From assembly GCA_018398815.1 (NCBI GenBank), contig CM031600.1:58369686-58384685 (forward strand): a stretch of DNA of 15,000 bases, written 5' to 3'. This stretch comes from Conus ventricosus (lineage: Eukaryota > Mollusca > Gastropoda > Neogastropoda > Conidae). A program made the translations under genes and the position numbers. The notes below the pieces were generated by a model, which saw only the letters and a list, made by a program, of their open reading frames with translations, did no database searches and had not been told where the DNA came from. Within the stretch, counting starts at the first letter, position 1. Each line of letters starts with the position of its first letter. Of this stretch, positions 8,110 through 15,000 are shown piece after piece.

Positions 8110-8339
8110 GGGATGGAAACAAAGGATCCCCCTTTGGGCCATGCCTTTTTTGTCATGCGCTTCTCAAACCCACTAGTTCACAATTACCTGAATTCCATTC
8201 GACACATTCTCCCACACAATCGCATTTCGCACAATCCACATAATTATTAGAGGCAACAACAACATTAGCACCAGATGGAACAAATCCCGCACTGCGATGG
8301 TCACTTAAACACGTTAATTATTTAAAAGAGGCTACTACA

Positions 8340-8760
8340 CTCCCCCAAGCATTGCAGCCAGTGTAATAGAAACCAACACATGACCCACGGCATCCATCGA
8401 ACGTCTCAAGACTCTGCTTTCATGACTGTTTACAAAAAACCTCACTGAACTGAGCATTTAGCGCTCACTTGGAGCACGAGGTCGTAGTGGTTACATCCCT
8501 TCCCCTTTCGCTATCGGGCAGGTCCGAACTCTCTACTACCTTAGGTGCCATCTGTCATCTGACCACTTCGTCCTCCTTGAAACAGTTCGGCCGTGTGCGA
8601 TGGGTAAGGTACCCTGGTTAATGGGTCTATTACCTATTTGTATACTACATACAATGTCCCTTTGCCTCCAAGCGTCTAATGCCTTTTGTGAGAGGTTTCG
8701 CGCCCTTGACAATTATCAATGGCGATGAAGTTGACTGGATTTGGCAAATCGCTGAAATGT
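8340..8760 (-). mobile_element. Possible internal remnant upstream of the LTR-like unit
   Basis: In the minus orientation this lies immediately 5' of the polypurine-like tract, so it may be the 3' end of the element's internal region. Only a 28-codon minus frame (8551-8465, Ser/Asp/Glu/Thr rich) is visible, not recognisable as pol or env. On the + strand, 8471-8535 has an A-box-like AGGTCGTAGTGGTTA (8479-8493) and a B-box-like GGTCCGAACTC (8521-8531) at tRNA-like spacing, so a degenerate tRNA-derived SINE head is an alternative reading. Neither reading is secure. Confidence 0.25.
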
Positions 8761-8856
8761 ATGGATATACTAAAACGTAAACAAACACACAGATAAATAA
8801 AGAGTGGAAAAGGCATGCAAGAATGTATACACACCCACATTATATATTGTATATAT

Positions 8857-8858
<2 letters not shown>

Positions 8859-8895
<37 letters not shown>
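8859..8895 (+). repeat. (CT)n microsatellite
   Basis: About 17 CT dinucleotides after an AT-alternating stretch (ATATATAT). Frames over it are Ser/Leu strings. Confidence 0.95.
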
Positions 8896-8899
<4 letters not shown>

Positions 8900-8995
8900 A
8901 TTATTTTGTCTCCAGACATGATACATACTGGTTATATCTTCTTACTGATATTGGTCCTATACGCAGTTCACAATTTCTCATTTCCCACACAGTTT

Positions 8996-9014
8996 TGTGT
9001 GTGTGTGTGTGTGT
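8996..9014 (+). repeat. Short (GT)n microsatellite
   Basis: Nine TG/GT dinucleotides, short and unremarkable. Confidence 0.9.
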
Positions 9015-9368
9015 TTTCTTTTATTGAGCTGAAGGAGACAGAAGAGGGCGCTAGCCGGTGACAACATCCTGTTCTCTTCAGGGGCAATAACTGGCACGGG
9101 ACTCCGTTTGTTTTCATCTTCATTACGCCCCCGCTTATTTATCCCCCGCCTCGCGGCAGGATTCTTCTACACCTGTTCCAGCCATTTTCCAACCTGAAAT
9201 AATAACGTCTAATTTTGTTCCCCATCTGGCACCGGTGAGGGAATGTGGCGGAGGATCGTGAGTGTCCTCCGGGAAAATGAGTCGGAAGTGCCACGGAGGT
9301 CTTCACTCTGTCAGCAGTGTGTTCTCTGTGCGTCTGGCGCTTGAGGCAATGGCAAAGGGTCTTCGTCT
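9015..9368. other. Unassigned DNA before the 70-bp repeat cluster
   Basis: Mixed composition with no recognised domain. The + frame that begins at 9262 starts in ordinary-looking sequence but quickly enters the CT-linked repeats and has no support as a gene. Confidence 0.45.
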
Positions 9369-9844
<476 letters not shown>

Positions 9845-9889
9845 GTTTGTTTTTGTTTTTATTTGTTTGTTGTCTTTCTTTTTTATTTT

Positions 9890-9917
9890 TTTTTTTTTGG
9901 GGGGGGGGGGGGGGGGA
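9890..9917 (+). repeat. T run followed by a G run
   Basis: Twelve T directly followed by about 18 G, then AGGGG. This is one of several long G homopolymers in the window. Confidence 0.9.
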
Positions 9918-10411
9918 GGGGTTCATGCTTGGGTTTTTTTTTTCCCTCCTTCAGGGTGTCCAGGATAGAGCTGTTCTGGGCAATGACTTGGGCGGCATTC
10001 GTCAGACGTGTCCAAAGTACTCCTTCGGCGCATCTCGACTATCTCTTTTTTTTTCCATTGTCACCGTTCCCGTCCTGTTTGGGAGATCTGTATTGGAGAC
10101 AGAAGATCCTATAGACACGTTGCATGTTAAAAAAATAAAATAAAATAACGTACCATTAATTCATAAGCCAAAGTGGTAAGTGAGTCTTCTGGTATGTATT
10201 CGTGATGATCTCTAGTCCTGGAGCAGCCCATTGGGGCCGCGGGAGAGGGAGGGGGGGGGAGGGGGGCGCCGCTCTGACCTATAGCGGCTGTCTGTACCTG
10301 GGAGGATTGTGGGCAAGTAAAGTAGCCTACCTGAGTGGCAGCAAAGCTATTCTCAGTCCCAGTCTCAGCAATCGTGCTTGTCCACTTGGTTCCCCCTTAC
10401 TTCTCTTCCAG
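9918..10411. other. Unassigned DNA with purine/G-rich patch
   Basis: Contains an (AAAAT)-type short repeat at 10128-10147 and a G-rich patch at 10234-10266. No gene is recognised before the splice-acceptor candidate at 10411. Confidence 0.45.
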
Positions 10412-10465
10412 CGCATGTGGAACAACGTAGACAGCCTTGGCAAGACTCCAGCTGATGATGTTTGA
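10412..10465 (+). CDS. Weak candidate 3' exon of an unidentified host gene
   Basis: A pyrimidine-rich stretch (10388-10410) ends in TTCTCTTCCAG, a textbook 3' splice site. The sequence after it reads RMWNNVDSLGKTPADDV and then stops, with a natural amino-acid mix unlike the surrounding repeats. The WN--D spacing faintly recalls the N-terminal helix of PIH1-domain proteins, but that is weak and from memory. The frame ends after 17 codons, so it would be a final exon, a decayed exon, or chance. A 100-residue minus frame covering the same DNA (10629-10327) has no recognisable features. Confidence 0.2.
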   Translation, partial: RMWNNVDSLGKTPADDV

Positions 10466-10602
10466 TAACTCTTGTCCACTATGACCTGAGCAAGCACCAT
10501 GCTGCTGGCCTTCGTGTACGGTTGTTTCATCAGAGTAGACCAGCTCCCTGGCTCCCATCGCATATCTTTACCATGCCACGCAGCGAACGCTTTTTTGAAT
10601 CG

Positions 10603-10622
10603 AGCGAGTGAGTGAGTGAGTT
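10603..10622 (+). repeat. Short (GAGT)n repeat
   Basis: Four GAGT/GAGC tetramers in a row. Confidence 0.8.
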
Positions 10623-10667
10623 CTTTCATTTAGAGTCTGTTCACACTTGGTGGTGATAACAGAGTTA

Positions 10668-10692
10668 AAACAACAACAACAACAACAACAAG
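10668..10692 (+). repeat. (AAC)n microsatellite
   Basis: About eight CAA/AAC triplets followed by a purine-rich stretch. Confidence 0.9.
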
Positions 10693-11657
10693 AAAAAAAG
10701 GAGCGAGGGGAAGGGGAGCGTTTATAAAAAAATTATTAATTTGATGCATGGAAAGCACTTTTGTTCTTTGCACAATTTCTGGTTTGTGGGTTATTGTTTT
10801 GATAGAATCACGTACAGTCACATCCACGTTCGATTCTTATATAATGAAGTTTAATATTGAACAATGAAAAAGAAAATGGTCCACTGATAGAAGATTTGAA
10901 CAATCGCATGCGTGGACATGAAAAGATTTCATACTTCTCTGGAAGGTGTTCACTGTTCACGCATTTTTCTGATAACGAATTAATTTTTTGGAAGTCGTGT
11001 ATAACATGCAGGCAGGCACATATGAATCGTGCACAGACGATTGAGTCTGAAAGTTGATTTTTTTTTGGTTGGGTCTATGCACATCAAGACACATGGTAGG
11101 TGGTTCCAAGGAGACGGATGTCAAGGAATGGAATGAGGCTATTTTGGAAGCCCGTCTGGCGTAGATACATGGCCACGGATTCAGTTGTGAGGCCTGAGAT
11201 CTCACGTGAGGGGAGATGGTGCTTCGTGTGTTCTGAGATCGTTTTCAGACATATCACCGGTAGAAATCCTTCCAAAAAATGAAATTAGGTGTGGAATTTA
11301 TGGCTCACCTTTGGCTCGCCTTTGGTTTGTTTCATTTTTTTTTCTTTCTTTTTTTTGACAATGTAATTGCCCCCAGAACGTCAACACGGATGCTATGGCG
11401 TTTTGGCGCCTATTCTTCATTGTGTCATGAATCACAGGCATCATGTAAAAAGTATCAGACGTGAGATGTTAGCTTCATTTTGATGTTTAAGTCACTTGTG
11501 TACTGTGGAAAGATACGCAATACAAACAGTATGCTGAAAATGCCCTTTCAGCACTTTCCTATGAAAACTCTTTTTGAAGGACGTCTAAAGACTTGACACA
11601 AAAAGTTTGAGGAAGGGTATTGTCTTCAAGTGACTGTAACTCTAGAATGTTAGTGTC
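10693..11657. other. Unassigned low-copy DNA
   Basis: Overlapping short frames of about 60-80 residues exist on both strands at 10957-11282, but none shows a recognisable motif. Two overlapping palindromes (GAGATCTC at 11196-11203 and CTCACGTGAG at 11201-11210, the latter with an E-box CACGTG) occur. A perfect 8-bp hairpin with a six-base loop lies at 11532-11553, just before the minisatellite. No gene is called. Confidence 0.45.
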
Positions 11658-12227
11658 TGATTGTGCTGAATAAGGGACAGACAAGCGTACCTGATTGTGT
11701 TGAATAAGGGACAGACAAACGTACCTGATTTGTGTTGAATAAGCGATAGACAAACGTACTTGATTGTGATGAATAAGGGACAGACAAACGTACATGATTG
11801 TGTTGAATAGGGGACAGACAAACGTAATGATTGTGTTGAATAGGGGACAGACAAACGTACTTGACTGTGTTGAATAAAGGAGAGACAAACGTACCTCATT
11901 GTGTTGATAAGGGACAGACAAACGTACTGACTGTTCAATAAGGGACGACAAACGTACGATTTGTTCAATAAGGGACAGACAAACGTACCTGATTCTGTTC
12001 AATAAGGGACAGACAAACGTCCTGATTCTGTTCAATAAGGGACAGACAAACGTACTGATTCTGTTCAATAAGGGACAGACAAACGTACCTGATTCTGTTC
12101 AATAAGGGACAGACAAACGAACCTGATTCTGTTCAATAAGGGACAGACAAACGTACCTGATTCTGTTCAATAAGGGACAGACAAACGTACCTGATTCTGT
12201 TCAATAAGGGACAGACAAAACGTACCC
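11658..12227 (+). repeat. Minisatellite, 17 copies of a ~34-bp unit
   Basis: Counting by eye gives 17 tandem units over 570 bp, ranging from about 30 to 36 bp with most at 33-34. The first half of a unit is TGATTCTGTTCAATA and the second half is AGGGACAGACAAACGTACC. Units 1-8 carry the GTTGAATA version and are variable. Units 9-17 carry GTTCAATA, and the last seven are nearly identical apart from one-base changes or indels, so the right side looks recently homogenised or expanded. The minus-strand frames of 169 and 108 residues (12068-11559 and 11968-11642) are periodic translations of this array (VCLSLI, VCPLL, RLSVPY motifs in rotating phase) and are not genes. Confidence 0.95.
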
Positions 12228-12924
12228 AGCTGGAAGGCTGTTTGATTTTCTTTCTTTTTTTAAACAAAGGAAGATGGTGATCAGAGACTCATTTTCTGGT
12301 GTAGGGTCACCAGACAGCGAGTCTCCTGTTGACTGGATTTGATTATATCGTAGCTCTAAAGGCAAGGCAATTCCATTTCCATGTACCGTTTGGTGGGGTT
12401 TTTTTTTTAAAAAGAAAAGTGTATCGACAGACACAAGCAAAACATCAATTACAAGAGTGGTGTCAAGCTCAGACCCTAAACACCAACATTTTGTTTTCAG
12501 TTAAAAAACCGATAACACATCAAAAACACGTCAACAGTAAAAAGTGGTTCATTTTCTGCTGCTGAATAAGTGTAAAATGTTAGGGAGAAAAAAATAGATC
12601 CAGCAGCACGCAGAAAACATCTCTTCTCACGGAGGCTGACATTCTTTAAGGCGTTACTGTTTGTGATTTACGCCTACACAGTTACAGCGTCGAAAGCGAT
12701 TTGTGCTTTACGATGTGCAAATAAAGAGCACGAAAAGAGAGGGTAACATAAATAAAACGCACATACTTGATCAATGCCACAGATCATATAAAGCTGCATT
12801 CAAGATCTCTGTCAAAACATAAAGGCAAGTCATGCGTGACGCCTCGTATTGAGCAGTTTGAGTGAGATTGAAAGGGTTGTGGGCTATTTTCTGTGTTATT
12901 TTTATCACGCCTGCGACTCAAATA
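12228..12924. other. Unassigned AT-rich DNA upstream of the LINE relic
   Basis: No secure coding or RNA feature. The last part may hold further decayed LINE sequence, since a 5' portion of the reverse transcriptase would be expected here, but I could not align it to any RT motif. Confidence 0.4.
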
Positions 12925-14310
12925 TTATATTATTACGTGTGAAAAGCGTATATGAGGATCTTAAAGCTAACTTACAATGTGGTGCAAAATTTAGCGAGTA
13001 CATTAGATGCACACAGGGTATTAACAGGGCGATGTTTGTAGTTTGTTCTCTTTGTTCATGAATTAGCTTTAGAATCACCGAGAAGGGAAACCATGGCGTT
13101 TCATTTCATGTGATTGAAATATTCATATTACGTTTTGCAGATGATATTGTTTTACCATCTGAAACTGTTGTAGGGCTTTAAAAACCAGTTGAACAATTTG
13201 TACTCAGCGGAACACAGGTTACATCTTAGAGTAAACATGGATAAAAACAAACATTACAGTTTTTCGATAAGGTAGGTATCTGTCGTCAAGTGAACGTGGT
13301 TTTTCAGACTCTGAAATTGCACTTGTGAATGTTTACAAATATCTGGGTATGCATTTTTTCTAGAAAACTTATAGTTTTTCGTTTGCCTGCCAAGATCATG
13401 TGGGCAAAGCTGAAGGGAAGCGAGCTGCTACGGCTGTTTTAGATTTGTTGTGTAAGTTGGAAAACGAGACAGTGAAACTGTTTATTTCAAGTTATTTGAT
13501 GCGCAGGGGGATGGGGGGGGGGGGGGGGGGGGGGAGAGGGCACGACATGGAGAAATTGCACTTACTTGCTAAGAAACGGTTTTTACACGTCGATAGACTT
13601 ACTCCAAATGACTTGACGTATGGTGACATTGGAAGGTTCCCTATCTATTTCAAGTCGTGTATAAGTGTGTAAGATACTGACTTAAACTCGTACGTATGGG
13701 GGAACATAGACTACATGCCAAAGCTTGACCTGAATATGAGAGGGAAAATTACGTGGGCATCATGTATTCGTGAAGGATTATGTAAGATTTTTTTTTCGTT
13801 TGCATGGTTAGAGCAAGGTGTTGACTGTGCCAACAGTTTCTTGGCTTGTTTCTAACAACGAAGAATAGACGGTCGGAGCCAGGATTGGGGCTGGCATATT
13901 CAAAACGGCGAACGATTTTCATTATTCAGACTGCTGAAAAGTAATCATTAACAAGAAGTAGAAGCATATTTGCCCATGAACATGAATAGATTTATCAGGT
14001 CTGAACTGACGATTTTCTGATTTGGTGTTGAGATGTTGCTGTACATCGTCAGGGATGTAATGTCTATGCAGAAGGAGGTTGCTTATGTAGATGTGAAAAT
14101 CTGGTAGGGAAAGCGAACTTCATTTTGTTATTCTCATGCCCTGTGCTGGCAGAGCTTCGACAAAAATTTGTTCCGTCCAAGTATTATCGACGTCCAGCAC
14201 TTTTCCAGTCAGTCTGTCTCCTGTCACCAAGAAAGGAAAATGTCACAAGGAATCTGGCTTTGTTAACTGTACAGGTCATTCAAAGGAGGAGTGAGTTGAA
14301 GTGAGTAAAT
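12925..14310 (+). pseudogene. Decayed LINE (non-LTR retrotransposon) ORF2 relic: RT plus C-terminal region
   Basis: Collinear protein fragments in shifting + frames give a LINE polymerase. First comes a fingers/palm segment at about 12940-13060 (VYEDLKANLQCGAKFSEYI), where the usual GxxQG of this motif is decayed. Next is the RT catalytic box FADDIVL with FADD at 13134-13145, then a thumb segment with VNMDKNK (about 13230), then YKYLG at 13334-13348. The C-terminal part has GKAEGKRAA (13401-13427), LLCKLENETVKLF, then KLHLLAKKRFLHVDR and TPNDLTYGDIGRFP (13601-13642), and further fragments to about 14310. Stops and frameshifts are plain: the frame ends at 13061, a TAA at 13179, a TAG at 13273, a stop after YKYLGMHFF, a TAA near 13670, and several later. 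A G run (13513-13534) sits where about 20 residues of the family are expected. The 5' half (ORF1, endonuclease) is missing, typical of 5' truncation. The clade was not determined. Confidence 0.8.
13506..13540 (+). repeat. Poly-G run inside the LINE relic
   Basis: GGGGG-AT followed by 22 G, then AGAGGG. It interrupts the LINE reading frame between SSYLMRR and the HDMEKLHLL segment, keeping an open frame only as a poly-Gly stretch. It is either a later expansion accompanied by loss of element sequence, or an assembly or sequencing artefact. Confidence 0.9.
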
Positions 14311-14424
14311 GTATATGTTGTGGATATTAATTGTCTGATATGTTGGGTTTTTTTTTTCATTACTCACCCCATTCAAATGGAGCTGTGGCTTTTTCTTGAA
14401 AAACTTATCGTTATTGTTAATCTC

Positions 14425-14427
14425 TCT

Positions 14428-14463
<36 letters not shown>

Positions 14464-14476
14464 CTCTTCTCTCTCT

Positions 14477-14487
<11 letters not shown>
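14425..14487 (+). repeat. (CT)n microsatellite
   Basis: CT dinucleotides with TTCT interruptions, switching directly into the (CA)n array at 14488. Confidence 0.95.
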
Positions 14488-14529
<42 letters not shown>

Positions 14530-14620
14530 ACACACACACCACACCCACACACTACACAACACACACACACACACAACACACACACACACACACACACCAC
14601 ACACACACACATACTACACA

Positions 14621-14654
<34 letters not shown>

Positions 14655-14687
14655 CACACACACACACACACTACACAATACACCACA

Positions 14688-14733
<46 letters not shown>

Positions 14734-14737
14734 CACA

Positions 14738-14805
<68 letters not shown>

Positions 14806-14829
14806 CACAATACACACACACACTACACA

Positions 14830-14889
<60 letters not shown>

Positions 14890-14908
14890 CACCACACCAC
14901 ACATCACA
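14488..14908 (+). repeat. Long (CA)n array with recurrent ACTACACAATA interruptions
   Basis: About 420 bp of CA dinucleotides. The interruption ACTACACAATA, or a close variant, recurs at 14551, 14613, 14670, 14730, 14802, 14822 and, as ACTACACCACA, at 14886. Most spacings are 57-72 bp with one of 20 bp. The array therefore has a higher-order period of about 60 bp rather than being a plain dinucleotide tract. The 110-207 residue frames on both strands are Thr/His or Val/Cys repeats. Confidence 0.95.
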
Positions 14909-15000
14909 ACCCTCTGCGCTCTAAGCATGATAGACACAACTAGGGAGGACCGTTTCGGAAGCATGTTTCCTCTCTCTCAGACAGACAAGACAGCGCGGCT
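14909..15000. other. Unassigned right edge
   Basis: Mixed low-copy sequence with a short CT and CAGA run near 14970. Nothing is recognised. Confidence 0.4.

Larger units (their letters stand above)
7287..8339 (-). mobile_element. LTR-like unit of a decayed LTR retrotransposon (minus strand)
   Basis: Read on the minus strand, a TGTAGTAGCC terminus begins at 8339. It is directly preceded by a purine-rich CTTGGGGGAG (8340-8349), which looks like the polypurine tract before a 3' LTR. A TATATAAA box follows about 230 bases in (8109-8102), a reasonable U3 length. Further downstream are a long (GA)n run (8059-7977), a direct duplication of a CACCCACCTCTGGG block (+ strand 7811-7830 and 7848-7868), a strong splice donor CCAG|GTAAGA (7630-7621) and several AATAAA-type signals at about 7306-7290. 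The far end is uncertain: 7287 is only one TG/CA boundary, with no checked duplication. No PBS or second LTR is seen. A host promoter plus first exon is the main alternative. Confidence 0.4.

Noticed and set aside
7748..8122. 124-residue minus-strand Arg-Glu-rich protein
   Set aside because: Its start codon lies upstream of the TATA box that would drive it, and its core is a (GA)n repeat. It was kept only as part of the LTR-like unit.
11196..11210. Overlapping palindromes with an E-box as a transcription-factor site
   Set aside because: CACGTG occurs often by chance, and no promoter elements or gene start are nearby.
11559..12068. 169-residue minus-strand protein with repeated VCLSL/VCPLL motifs
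   Set aside because: It is the translation of a 34-bp minisatellite in rotating phase, has no non-repeat domain, and its ends are set by where units happen to give stops.
11658..12227. CRISPR array
   Set aside because: The ~34-bp period invites the idea, but whole units are similar end to end with no unique spacers, so it is a tandem minisatellite.
14320..14943. 207-residue + frame, mostly Thr-His
   Set aside because: It is a (CT)n/(CA)n translation with no codon-use or domain evidence.

Overview
The window reads as repeat-dominated nuclear DNA of an animal, most likely a marine invertebrate and plausibly a mollusc. This is an inference from several signs: very dense (CT)n/(CA)n/(CAGA)n microsatellites, a tRNA-derived SINE whose 3' end carries the GCGCTATATAAG + (ATT)n type of tail, a decayed non-LTR retrotransposon, TATA-type elements and consensus splice signals, and no bacterial-style compact genes. 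No intact host protein-coding gene, rRNA or functional tRNA gene could be supported. Most long open frames are by-products of simple repeats (poly-Leu/Ser, Arg/Glu, Thr/His or Val/Cys proteins).

Layout. 1-830: low-copy DNA with a C-rich tract (258-316) and a G-rich tract (459-510) facing each other. 830-1740: almost uninterrupted purine-rich + strand, split by a (CA)n-(CG)n-(CAA)n cassette at 1275-1390. 1740-2810: (CT)n, (TTG)n, a hammerhead-like/Penelope-like fold near 2495-2527 and a 29-base A run. 3001-3530: a full-length-looking tRNA-derived SINE. 3531-4190: unassigned. 4190-5120: a GC-richer block of unknown nature. 5155-6020: (GA)/(GT)/C-rich simple DNA. 6088-6450: (CTGT)n facing (CAGA)n, a large inverted repeat. 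6778-6820: a near-perfect hairpin. 6906-6941 and 7074-7114: a 36-base G run facing a C run. About 7287-8339, minus strand: an LTR-like unit with TATA box, splice donor and a preceding polypurine tract, suggesting a 3' LTR of a decayed retrotransposon; its putative internal remnant runs to about 8760. 8859-9015: (CT)n and (GT)n. 9369-9844: four dispersed copies of a ~70-bp unit separated by expanding (CT)n. 10412-10465: a weak candidate host exon behind a good splice acceptor. 11658-12227: a 17-copy, ~34-bp minisatellite. ~12925-14310: a LINE ORF2 relic (RT with FADD box plus the C-terminal domain), broken by stops, frameshifts and a poly-G insertion or replacement. 14425-14908: (CT)n followed by a 420-bp (CA)n array with a higher-order ~60-bp rhythm.

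There is no gene team working together here. The informative content is the succession of mobile-element relics (SINE, LINE, LTR-like, possible Penelope-like) and tandem arrays. I do not see a new defence, biosynthetic or regulatory system. The best leads are the compound CT-linked 70-bp repeat, the homogenised minisatellite, the poly-G-scarred LINE and the hammerhead-like fold.
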